From DASRHY01 sp046765875 (GTDB lineage: Bacteria; Actinomycetota; Actinomycetes; Propionibacteriales; Kribbellaceae): a stretch of DNA of 15,389 bases. The position numbers and the translations under genes are program-made. The stretch spans positions 1 to 15,389 of the forward strand of contig JBKPSJ010000140.1 of assembly GCA_046765875.1 (NCBI GenBank). The letters are read 5' to 3'. This document shows, one piece after another, positions 1 to 6,410 of this stretch (positions are counted from its first letter, which is position 1; each line of letters begins with the position of its first letter). The notes under the pieces were generated by a model that was not told where the DNA came from, made no database searches, and worked only from the letters and a program-made list of their open reading frames with translations.

Positions 1-1071
1 CTGAAGATCGAGGCGTTCGCGAACTTCGGGTTCGCCGAGTCGCACTCGATCAGCTTCGCGCACCTGGTCTACGTCAGCACCTGGCTGCGGCTGCACTACC
101 CGGCGGCGTTCCTGGCCGCGCTGCTGCGGGCCCAGCCGATGGGGTTCTATTCGCCGCAGTCGCTGGTCGCCGACGCCCGCCGGCATGGTGTGGAGGTACG
201 CCGTCCCGACCTGCTGCTGTCCGGCGCGCACCCGGTGCTCGAACCCGTCGCCGACAGCAGGATCTTCGTCACCGGGTCGGCCGGGTGCCTCGAGCACGAG
301 CAGCCGCCGGTCGGAGATTTCAACCCGGAGGCGCCGTTCGACACCGACGACCACCGTCGCGACGGCGCGTACGCGGTCCGGCTCGGCCTGTCCGGTGTGC
401 GTTCGATCGGGGACAAGCTGGCCGAGGAGATCGTGGCGGAGCGCGAGCGGAACGGTGCTTACACCGGGTTGGCGGATCTGGTGCGCCGGACCGGGCTGAC
501 CGCCGTACAAGTGGAAGCGCTGGCGACGGCGGGTGCGTTCGAGTGCTTCGGGTTGTCGCGGCGGGAGGCGTTGTGGGGTGCGGGCCGGGCGGCCGAGGTC
601 CGGCCGGGGCATCTGCCCGGGGTGACCAGCGACGGGCCGCCGCCGATGCTGCCGGGGATGTCGGAGGTGGAGGAGACGATGGCCGACCTGTGGGCCACCG
701 GGATCACGCCGGAGGACCATCCGGTCCGGCACGTCCGCGACAAGCTGGACGAGGCGGGCATCCTGTCGGCCGCCGCGCTGTTCAAGGCCGAGAACGGCCG
801 CCGGGTGAAGGCCGCCGGGGTGGTGACGCACCGGCAGCGGCCGGCGACCGCCGGGGGAGTGACGTTCATGAACCTCGAGGACGAGACCGGGATGATCAAC
901 GTGGTCTGTTCGGAGGGGGTGTGGAACAGGTACCGGAGGGTGGCCCGCGAGGCCGGTGCGCTGATCGTGCGTGGCCGGGTCGAACGCTTCCAGGGCGTTA
1001 CCAATCTGGTTGCCGACGGCATCGAACGGCTGCCGCTCGTGGTGAAGACCAAGTCCCGCGACTTCCGCTGA
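1..1071 (+). CDS. dnaE2: Error-prone DNA polymerase DnaE2, C-terminal part (5' end outside window)
   Basis: The frame is open from base 1 and ends at TGA 1069-1071, giving the last 356 residues of a protein whose family is usually about 1,050-1,150 residues. The opening residues FANFGFAESHS, followed by the stretch around QPMGFYSPQSL (fragment residues about 45-56), are a hallmark of DnaE2/ImuC-type C-family polymerases. A helix-hairpin-helix region (SGVRSIGDKLAEEIV, about residue 131-146) precedes a C-terminal OB-fold (about 265-345; VTFMNLEDETGMINVV). The family performs translesion synthesis in SOS mutagenesis, with ImuA' and ImuB as partners. The catalytic palm and PHP domains lie upstream of the window and cannot be inspected, and no imuA'/imuB gene is visible here. 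Replicative DnaE1 is unlikely because of the QPMGFYSPQSL block. Confidence 0.93.
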   Translation: MKIEAFANFGFAESHSISFAHLVYVSTWLRLHYPAAFLAALLRAQPMGFYSPQSLVADARRHGVEVRRPDLLLSGAHPVLEPVADSRIFVTGSAGCLEHEQPPVGDFNPEAPFDTDDHRRDGAYAVRLGLSGVRSIGDKLAEEIVAERERNGAYTGLADLVRRTGLTAVQVEALATAGAFECFGLSRREALWGAGRAAEVRPGHLPGVTSDGPPPMLPGMSEVEETMADLWATGITPEDHPVRHVRDKLDEAGILSAAALFKAENGRRVKAAGVVTHRQRPATAGGVTFMNLEDETGMINVVCSEGVWNRYRRVAREAGALIVRGRVERFQGVTNLVADGIERLPLVVKTKSRDFR

Positions 1072-1400
1072 TGCACCCACCCGATGGGCCGTCCGGCGAC
1101 ATCGACATGTACTGCCCGATCGGTCCGCTCACGGGCGCACCACCTCGTAGAACTTCATGCTCCAGGTGCTCCCGGAGACCTGTCATTCACCTTTCGGCCA
1201 CGTCGGAGCGGGTCGGCCGTGTGGGCAGCGTGGTTGGATCGGTGTCGTTCGGCATGCCCGATGAGGTCTGCTGACGCGATCGGGGTGGGCGGTGAACTTC
1301 TGCGGGGGCGTTGCCGTCTTAGTGCAGGGCTGCATGTGGCGTGAGGAGGAGTGGGTGTCTGCTGGGCTGGGGCGGACGGCGGGCAAGTACAGTCGGGCGC
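1072..1400. other. Intergenic region without a convincing gene
   Basis: About 330 bp separate dnaE2 from the next gene. Short open frames exist on both strands but none has a ribosome binding site plus recognisable protein. The only coding-like trace is 17 sense codons on the - strand (1129-1182, ending in TGA) that read like the last residues of a protein (TWSMKFYEVVRP), with a stop directly upstream. I see no clear hairpin terminator for dnaE2. The last part (about 1388-1400) holds the candidate promoter of the phosphatidyltransferase gene. Confidence 0.6.
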
Positions 1401-1401
1401 G
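1388..1401 (+). promoter_or_regulatory. Candidate -10 element for a leaderless transcript
   Basis: TACAGT at 1388-1393 fits the actinobacterial TANNNT -10 consensus. The GTG chosen as the start of the downstream gene begins 7 nt after it, just where transcription would begin, so the mRNA would have no 5' leader. No good -35 hexamer was found at 16-18 nt upstream, and there is no Shine-Dalgarno sequence before the GTG. Confidence 0.45.
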
Positions 1402-2003
1402 TGGCAGAGGTCGTGGCGTCGGACCGGGTCTTCACGATCCCGAACCTGCTCAGCATGCTACGGCTGCTCGGCGTACCGCTGTTCCTGTGGCTGATCCTCG
1501 GTCCCGAGGCGGACGGCTGGGCACTGCTGGTCCTGGCGCTGTCCGGCTTCACCGACTACGCAGACGGCCAGATCGCCCGGCGTATGAACCAGACCAGCCG
1601 GCTCGGCGAGTTGCTCGACCCGATCGCGGACCGGCTGTACATCTTCGCCACCGTGCTCGGCCTGGCATTGCGCGACATCATCCCGTGGTGGCTGGTGATC
1701 CTGCTGGTTGGGCGGGACATCCTGCTGACGCTGACGCTGCCGGTGCTGCACCGGCGCGGCTTCAATGCGCTGCCGGTGCACTTCCTCGGCAAGTCGGCGA
1801 CGTTCTGCCTGCTGTACGCGTTCCCACTGCTACTCCTCGGCGACCGCGACGACACCCTCGGGCTGCTGGCAAGGATCTTCGGCTGGGCGTTCGCGATCTG
1901 GGGGACGGCACTGTACTTCTGGGCCGGAATCCTGTACGCAGTACAGCTGAAACACCTGGTCGACACCGTCCCGCCACTCTCGAAGCAGCACCGGGAACAG
2001 TGA
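1401..2003 (+). CDS. CDP-alcohol phosphatidyltransferase family protein (PgsA/cardiolipin synthase type)
   Basis: A 200-residue integral membrane enzyme that transfers a phosphatidyl group from a CDP-lipid to an alcohol. The family signature D-x2-DG-x2-AR-x8-G-x3-D-x3-D is complete in two adjoining stretches, TDYADGQIARR and then GELLDPIAD, so the metal-binding aspartates are all present. Several hydrophobic segments follow (for example around IIPWWLVILLV), consistent with about six membrane helices. The open frame reaches back to GTG 1341, but GTG 1401 is preferred: the family block FTIPNLLSMLRL starts a few residues later, and a -10 element sits 7 nt upstream. From memory it matches the position of M. 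tuberculosis Rv1822 (pgsA2). The acceptor (glycerol-3-phosphate or phosphatidylglycerol) cannot be decided from sequence alone. Confidence 0.88.
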   Translation: MAEVVASDRVFTIPNLLSMLRLLGVPLFLWLILGPEADGWALLVLALSGFTDYADGQIARRMNQTSRLGELLDPIADRLYIFATVLGLALRDIIPWWLVILLVGRDILLTLTLPVLHRRGFNALPVHFLGKSATFCLLYAFPLLLLGDRDDTLGLLARIFGWAFAIWGTALYFWAGILYAVQLKHLVDTVPPLSKQHREQ

Positions 2004-2049
2004 CCGGATCGGGACCGGACGATCGCGTTCCGCATGCAAGGATGGATCG

Positions 2050-2877
2050 GTGACGACGACAGCACCCCCTGGGCAGCGACGCCCGGACGCCTCCATGTCG
2101 TTGCTCACCAACCTGATGGAGCACCCTCTCGACGAGGGGTACGCCGCCGCCTCCCGCTCCGACCAGCGCGACACCGCTGAGCGGCGCAAGCTGCACCCGA
2201 TGCGGCTGATCGCGGTGATCGCCGTCGGGTTCATGCTGGCCGTCGCCGGCGTCCAGAATTACCGCAGCGCGCCCGCGGCGGAGAAGCAGCGCGACCAGTT
2301 GGTGGCGCGGATCAACACCGCCGACGAGCGGCTCACCCAGCTCCGCGGTCAGCAGACCGCATTGGCCCGCGACGTACGGGCGCTGCAGGCCAGCGGGCTG
2401 GGCAGCGCGGGCGCCCGGTTGCGGCAGCAACTCGACCAGCTCGAGCTCGAGACCGGCTGGATCGATGTCACCGGCCCTGGGCTGCGGATCGTCGTCGACG
2501 ACGCGAAGAACGCTTCCGACGAGCAGGGTAAGGTCCTCGACGTCGATCTCCAGCAGCTCGTCAACGGGCTGTGGACGGCCGGCGCAGAGGCGATCTCGGT
2601 CAACGGCCACCGGCTCACCTCGTTGACCGCTATCCGCGCTGCCGGAACCGCGATCACCGTCGACTACAGTTCGCTGACCAGGCCCTACACGATTCAGGCG
2701 ATCGGCGATCGCGGTACGCTTCCCGCCCGGTTCGCCCAATCCGCGGGCGGCCAGTGGATGCAGTACCTAGTGACCAACTTCGACGTGAGAATGACAGCCA
2801 CCGCGGAGGATTCCTTGCTCGTGCCCGGTGACTCGTCCATCTCCCTGCGGTACGCCGAACCGGGGAGCGCTCGATGA
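2050..2877 (+). CDS. DUF881 membrane protein (first copy)
   Basis: A 275-residue protein of the DUF881 family (Rv1823 type by position); its biochemical role is unknown. Residues 1-50 are probably cytoplasmic. A single membrane helix spans about 52-70 (LIAVIAVGFMLAVAGV). A Glu/Gln/Arg-rich coiled-coil-like stretch follows (76-115). The extracytoplasmic DUF881 domain covers about 138-270 and contains GPGLRIVVDD, AISVNGHRLT and PYTIQAIGD. GTG 2050 is supported by AAGGA at 2038-2042, 7 nt upstream. An internal ATG (2095) would shorten the tail by 15 residues. The stop overlaps the sbp start in ATGA, which suggests translational coupling. A link to envelope or division is inference from context. 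Confidence 0.88.
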   Translation: MTTTAPPGQRRPDASMSLLTNLMEHPLDEGYAAASRSDQRDTAERRKLHPMRLIAVIAVGFMLAVAGVQNYRSAPAAEKQRDQLVARINTADERLTQLRGQQTALARDVRALQASGLGSAGARLRQQLDQLELETGWIDVTGPGLRIVVDDAKNASDEQGKVLDVDLQQLVNGLWTAGAEAISVNGHRLTSLTAIRAAGTAITVDYSSLTRPYTIQAIGDRGTLPARFAQSAGGQWMQYLVTNFDVRMTATAEDSLLVPGDSSISLRYAEPGSAR

Positions 2878-3206
2878 TCGCTGTTCTCGGCCTGATCCTC
2901 GGCGTGGTGATCGGCCTGGTGGTGGCGCCGTCCGTGCCGGAGTGGGCGCAGCCGTACCTGCCGATCGCGGTGGTCGCGGCGCTGGACGCCGTGTTCGGCG
3001 CGCTGCGAGCGTTTCTGGACGGCATCTTCAACGACAAGGTGTTCGTGGTCTCGTTCATCTCGAATGTGCTGATCGCGGCACTCATCGTCTATCTTGGCGA
3101 CCAACTCGGGGTCGGCTCGCAGTTGTCCACAGGCGTGGTCGTCGTCCTCGGGATCCGGATCTTCACCAACATGGCCGCGATCCGGCGGCACATCTTCCGC
3201 GCATGA
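2874..3206 (+). CDS. sbp: Small basic protein Sbp (DUF1290), integral membrane
   Basis: A 110-residue, almost wholly hydrophobic protein. Three to four membrane helices can be drawn: about residues 2-18, 29-47, 56-75 and 83-100. The conserved block AALDAVFGALRAFLDGIFND (about 34-53) identifies the Sbp/DUF1290 family, first named in Bacillus subtilis, where the gene lies near ftsA-ftsZ; its function is not established. The start ATG 2874 overlaps the upstream DUF881 stop by 4 bp, and its own stop overlaps the next DUF881 start by 4 bp. Both flanking genes encode single-span DUF881 proteins, so this is likely the membrane core of a three-protein unit (inference). Confidence 0.9.
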   Translation: MIAVLGLILGVVIGLVVAPSVPEWAQPYLPIAVVAALDAVFGALRAFLDGIFNDKVFVVSFISNVLIAALIVYLGDQLGVGSQLSTGVVVVLGIRIFTNMAAIRRHIFRA

Positions 3207-4615
3207 CCGACGAAACAGCAGACCGCAGAGCGCCGGGCCAGTCCACGGCCGACCGGCCGCAGGCCCCGAAGCTGCCGCAACAGCCACCGCCGCCTGCCGG
3301 ACAGCAGCCCCCGCAGCCGTCGTCCCAACCACAGCCCGCGGAACCCCGGCAGCAGCCCACGCAGGCCCCGCAGCCGCGACCGCCTGTACTGCCACCGCCG
3401 GCGAGCTCGAACGGCACACAGGCCCCTGCGGACGACGAGAAGGCGAAGATCCGCTCGGCCACACGCGACCTGTCCAGCCGGCCCGAAGCCCCGGCAGACG
3501 TCCCCGAACCCCAAGACGAGCCCGCGACGTCCCAGACGGCCCAGCGGGCCCAGGCAACCGACCGGGCCCAGCCGACCGATCCCGGCCAGACGACCGGCGC
3601 CGACCAGACCGGCGCCGACCAGACCGGCGCTGACCAGATCGGCGCTGACCAGATCGGCGCTGACCAGATCGGCGCCGACCAGACCGGCGCTGACACTGAG
3701 CCAACCGATCCGGCCACGCCTAACGCCCGGGCGACGGACCCGGCGACCGACTCCGATGACGGCGCGGGGCCCGAGAACCCGCCCGAAGCAGGCGACCAGA
3801 CCGCGCCGGAGGCTGGCGACAAGGCTGCGCGGCAGCGAAGCGAGCAAGAGCGGCCTACGGGCGATGGGGCGGACGGCGGCGGGGCCTGGGCGGCTTGGCG
3901 GCGGATCCGGGAGGGAATCCTGCCCTCGCGCGGACAGGCCATCGTCGGCCTCGTGCTCGGCCTGGTGGCTTTCATGGCCGTTGTCCAGGTCCGGCAGAAC
4001 CTCGCCGACGACGGGTACGCCAACGCCCGCCGCGAGGACCTGATCGAAATCCTCGACGGCCTCGGCCAGTCCAGCCGCAGGCTGGAGTCGGAGATCACCG
4101 ATCTCCAGGAGCGCAAGGCCCAGCTGTCGTCCGGCGCGAACCAGGCCGAGACCGCACGCACGCAGGCCGAGCAGCAGATCAAGGTCCTCGGCATCCTCGC
4201 CGGTACGCTGCCCGCTCAGGGCCCCGGCGTACGGATCACGCTGAACGACCCGAACGGCAAGGTCGAGTCCGGCAATCTGCTTGATGCCATCGAGGAACTG
4301 CGCGACGCCGGTGCCGAGGCGATACAGATCAACGGCAGGGCCCGGGTGGTGGCCAGCACCGACTTCACCGACGACCCGCCCGGGATCCGGATCGACGGCG
4401 AGCGGCTGCAGCCGCCGTACGTGATCGAGGCGATCGGCGACTCGCACAATCTGTCCGAGGCGGCCCAATTCCCGGGCGGCCTGGTGAGCGAGGTCACCGG
4501 TCCGCAGATCAACGGGACGGCCGACGTCAAGGAGGTCCAGACGCTCCGGATCACCGCCTTGCACACGCCTCAGCAGCATCGCTACGCTCGCCCGGCAGCG
4601 AGCCCCACGAAGTAG
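3203..4615 (+). CDS. DUF881 membrane protein with long disordered N-terminus (second copy)
   Basis: A 470-residue protein (Rv1825 type by position). ATG 3203 is chosen because it overlaps the sbp stop in ATGA; the frame stays open further upstream, but only inside sbp. Residues 1-230 look disordered: a Pro/Gln-rich part (about 18-66), then an acidic Asp/Thr/Glu part that includes six exact [T/I]GADQ pentapeptides at 131-160. A single membrane helix lies at about 245-262 (AIVGLVLGLVAFMAVV), followed by a coiled-coil-like region (275-328). The DUF881 domain is at about 338-455 (GPGVRITLNDP, AIQINGRARV, PPYVIEAIGD). The tail is far longer than in the first copy and is probably cytoplasmic. Function unknown; partnership with Sbp is inferred from gene coupling. 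Confidence 0.88.
   Translation: MTDETADRRAPGQSTADRPQAPKLPQQPPPPAGQQPPQPSSQPQPAEPRQQPTQAPQPRPPVLPPPASSNGTQAPADDEKAKIRSATRDLSSRPEAPADVPEPQDEPATSQTAQRAQATDRAQPTDPGQTTGADQTGADQTGADQIGADQIGADQIGADQTGADTEPTDPATPNARATDPATDSDDGAGPENPPEAGDQTAPEAGDKAARQRSEQERPTGDGADGGGAWAAWRRIREGILPSRGQAIVGLVLGLVAFMAVVQVRQNLADDGYANARREDLIEILDGLGQSSRRLESEITDLQERKAQLSSGANQAETARTQAEQQIKVLGILAGTLPAQGPGVRITLNDPNGKVESGNLLDAIEELRDAGAEAIQINGRARVVASTDFTDDPPGIRIDGERLQPPYVIEAIGDSHNLSEAAQFPGGLVSEVTGPQINGTADVKEVQTLRITALHTPQQHRYARPAASPTK
3593..3694 (+). repeat. In-frame 15-bp tandem repeat (six full units plus a partial)
   Basis: Six units of the form AYC GGC GCY GAC CAG and a 12-nt seventh encode TGADQ/IGADQ repeats inside the second DUF881 gene. 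The unit length is a multiple of three, so slippage would change the protein's length without a frameshift. Units differ only in Thr/Ile (ACC/ATC) and the third base of the alanine codon. Confidence 0.95.
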
Positions 4616-4681
4616 TCCCGCTGGCCGGTTGTCACGATCCAGCCCCGCCGCTTCCGACGGACGAAACGAAAGAGGACGACG

Positions 4682-5062
4682 GTGTACCCCGAAGATCTGA
4701 AGTACTCGGCCGAGCACGAGTGGGTGAAAGTGGGCGACGGTCCGGCCCGGGTCGGGATCACCGACTACGCCCAGGATCAGCTCGGTGACATCGTGTTCGT
4801 CCAGTTGCCCGAGGTCGGGGCCGCGGTACGGGCGGGTGACACCTGCGGCGAGCTGGAGTCGACCAAGAGCGTCAGCGACCTGTACGCCCCGGTGACCGGC
4901 ACGGTGTCGGCGGTGAACGAGGCGCTGGCCGACCAGCCGGACCTGATCAACAGCGACCCGTACGGCGAGGGCTGGCTGATCGACGTACAGATGGATGACG
5001 AAGGCGAGCTCGACGGCCTGATGGACGCCGACACCTACCAGGCCCAGCTCGACGAGGGCTGA
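4682..5062 (+). CDS. gcvH: Glycine cleavage system H protein
   Basis: A 126-residue lipoyl carrier of the glycine cleavage complex: it shuttles the aminomethyl group from the P protein to the T protein and is reoxidised by lipoamide dehydrogenase. The lipoylation motif GELESTKSVSDLYAP places the modified lysine at residue 62, and the length is normal for the family. The start is GTG 4682, with GAGGA at 4672-4676, 5 nt upstream; the first residues MYPEDLKYSAEHEW are typical. About 66 bp separate it from the DUF881 gene, and I found no convincing promoter there, so read-through from upstream is possible. gcvP lies 2.8 kb downstream; gcvT is not in the window. Confidence 0.97.
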   Translation: MYPEDLKYSAEHEWVKVGDGPARVGITDYAQDQLGDIVFVQLPEVGAAVRAGDTCGELESTKSVSDLYAPVTGTVSAVNEALADQPDLINSDPYGEGWLIDVQMDDEGELDGLMDADTYQAQLDEG

Positions 5063-5097
5063 ACCGACCGACGGGGTACAACTGATACGTTGGCGGT

Positions 5098-5114
5098 CTC
5101 AACCTGAACTTGAG
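5098..5114. promoter_or_regulatory. Palindromic operator candidate upstream of garA-ftsR
   Basis: CTCAACCTGAACTTGAG is a perfect 5-bp inverted repeat (CTCAA / TTGAG) around a 7-bp spacer, 17 bp in all, the size typical of MerR-family sites. A candidate -10 (TACGTT, 5086-5091) would put the transcription start close to base 5098, so a bound protein would block early transcription. The next two genes include a MerR-family regulator, which makes autoregulation a reasonable guess. The halves point the opposite way to the HspR HAIR element. Confidence 0.45.
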
Positions 5115-5150
5115 GGTTGGGCCGGGACCCAGGCGATCGAGGGGATCACG

Positions 5151-5681
5151 ATGCCGTTCTGCAACCAGTGTGGGCACGAAAACCCGGAGGGCAGCAGGTT
5201 CTGCTCGCAATGCGGAACCATGCTCACTCCGGCCGAACGTCCCGCTGGCGGCATCGGCGATACCGCGATGCTCGGCACCATCGGCGGGGTCGGTGAGACC
5301 GAGACCGAGCGGGTCGACACCGCCGAGCAGCTCTCGGCGGAGGACGAGGCCGCGGTCAAGGCGTTGCCGGCCGGGTCCGCACTGCTGATCGTGCAGCGCG
5401 GGCCGAACGCTGGCAGCCGGTTCCTGCTCGACACCGACGTGGTGACCGCCGGCCGGCACCCCGACAGCGACATCTTCCTCGATGACGTGACCGTGTCGCG
5501 CCGGCACGCGGAGTTCCGCCGCGACGGCGACCGGACGCGGGTACGCGACGTCGGCAGCCTGAACGGCACGTACGTGAACCGGGACCGGATCGACGAGGTC
5601 GTGCTGGCCGGCGGCGACGAGGTCCAGATCGGCAAGTACCGGCTGGTGTACTACGCCAGCGGGCAGGGGTTCGAGGCTTGA
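5151..5681 (+). CDS. garA: FHA-domain regulator, GarA/OdhI type, with N-terminal zinc ribbon
   Basis: A 176-residue cytoplasmic protein. Residues 4-21 form a zinc ribbon (C4-x2-C7 and C18-x2-C21). A linker follows to about 72, then an FHA domain (about 77-168) with the conserved phosphothreonine-binding residues: GRHPDSDIFL (101-110), TVSRRHAEF (114-122) and GSLNGTYVN (135-143). The FHA part is close to mycobacterial GarA (Rv1827), which binds and tunes 2-oxoglutarate dehydrogenase, a glutamate dehydrogenase and glutamate synthase under kinase control. The ETTSVF kinase site of GarA/OdhI is absent; the linker offers other threonines (GDTAMLGT, ETETERVDT). GAGGGGA at 5139-5145 fixes ATG 5151. 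The stop overlaps the ftsR start. Orthology rests on the FHA sequence and on gene order. Confidence 0.88.
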   Translation: MPFCNQCGHENPEGSRFCSQCGTMLTPAERPAGGIGDTAMLGTIGGVGETETERVDTAEQLSAEDEAAVKALPAGSALLIVQRGPNAGSRFLLDTDVVTAGRHPDSDIFLDDVTVSRRHAEFRRDGDRTRVRDVGSLNGTYVNRDRIDEVVLAGGDEVQIGKYRLVYYASGQGFEA

Positions 5682-6313
5682 TCCCAGCCGCGGCGCCGCT
5701 GGACGGATCCGGCGGACCGGAGCGCCGGTTCGGGATCGGGGAGGTCCTGGTCCGGCTCCGGCTGGAGTTCGCCGACGTCAGCTTGTCCAAGATCCGCTTC
5801 CTGGAGTCGGCTGGGCTGGTCAGCCCGGCCCGGACGCCGGCCGGATACCGCAAGTTCAGCGAGGCGGACATCGAGCGGCTGCGGTACATACTGGCCGCGC
5901 AGCGGGACCGCTATCTGCCGCTCAAGGTGATCAAGGAGCAGTTGGCCGCCGCCGAGCCGACGCTGCCGGCGGAATCGGGGATCGAGCTCAGCCGCGACGA
6001 GTTGGTGGCGGCGGCCGGCATCACCGCGGGCCAGCTCGACCAGCTCGAGTCGCACGGACTTGTACGCGGCCGCGGGCGGCACTACGACGGCGACGCCCTG
6101 GTCATCGCACGCGTCGCCGGGCAGTTGGCGGCGTACGGGATCGAGGCCCGGCAACTGCGTTCGCTGCGGACCGCCGCCGAGCGCCAGATCGGCCTGGTCG
6201 AGCAGGCCGCGGTCCGGCTCGACCCGCACCAGGCGGCCGCCCTCGTGGCACTGTCGGTGAGCCTGCACGCCGCGCTCGTACGGACCGGACTGCGCGACCG
6301 GCGCGGAGCGTGA
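5678..6313 (+). CDS. ftsR: MerR-family transcriptional regulator FtsR
   Basis: A 211-residue DNA-binding protein. A winged helix-turn-helix occupies about residues 17-90 (FADVSLSKIRFLESAGLV, then TPAGYRKFSEADIERLRYIL, QRDRYLPLKVIKEQL). A second helical part follows (about 103-210; LSRDELVAAAGI, AAYGIEARQLRSLRTAAERQ). It matches the Rv1828/FtsR family, which regulates ftsZ and other division genes in corynebacteria. It lacks the cysteine ligands of metal-sensing MerR proteins. The start is a rare TTG at 5678 that overlaps the garA stop as TTGA; no other start codon lies before the HTH in this frame, so coupling to garA translation is likely. The upstream Shine-Dalgarno is weak. Confidence 0.9.
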   Translation: MIPAAAPLDGSGGPERRFGIGEVLVRLRLEFADVSLSKIRFLESAGLVSPARTPAGYRKFSEADIERLRYILAAQRDRYLPLKVIKEQLAAAEPTLPAESGIELSRDELVAAAGITAGQLDQLESHGLVRGRGRHYDGDALVIARVAGQLAAYGIEARQLRSLRTAAERQIGLVEQAAVRLDPHQAAALVALSVSLHAALVRTGLRDRRGA

Positions 6314-6375
6314 CGGCACCCGTAGGCCCGATCTGACCTGCCTTTCAAGACCGGTACGCCGCACCGCACACCGAC

Positions 6376-6410
6376 GTGACCCGAGCGGTTCGCGGAGTAC
6401 TCTGGCGATG
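6376..6410 (+). promoter_or_regulatory. Candidate promoter of the bifunctional nuclease gene, leaderless
   Basis: GTGACC (6376-6381) and TACTCT (6398-6403) are spaced by 16 nt and fit -35 and -10 elements. The GTG start at 6410 begins 6 nt after the -10, where transcription would start. No Shine-Dalgarno is present, so the message is probably leaderless. Confidence 0.55.

Noticed and set aside
1084..1344. Small + strand open frame of 86 codons after dnaE2
   Set aside because: There is no ribosome binding site, it has Ser/Arg/Cys-rich random composition, and no motif is visible.
3593..3694. Tandem repeat considered as a CRISPR array or protein-binding iteron
   Set aside because: Units are 15 bp with no spacers, are exactly in frame, and encode a pentapeptide inside a real gene.
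4616..4681. Promoter for gcvH
   Set aside because: TTGTCA at 4629 resembles a -35, but no -10-like hexamer lies at 16-18 nt, so I could not support a promoter.
3089..4717. A 542-codon open frame on the - strand opposite the second DUF881 gene
   Set aside because: The reading is Gly/Leu/Arg-rich with repeats that mirror the TGADQ repeat. The + strand frame has a membrane helix, a DUF881 domain and ATGA coupling.
5098..5114. HspR (HAIR) element
   Set aside because: HAIR is CTTGAGT-N7-ACTCAAG. Here the halves are CTCAA then TTGAG, the opposite orientation, and no heat-shock gene is nearby.
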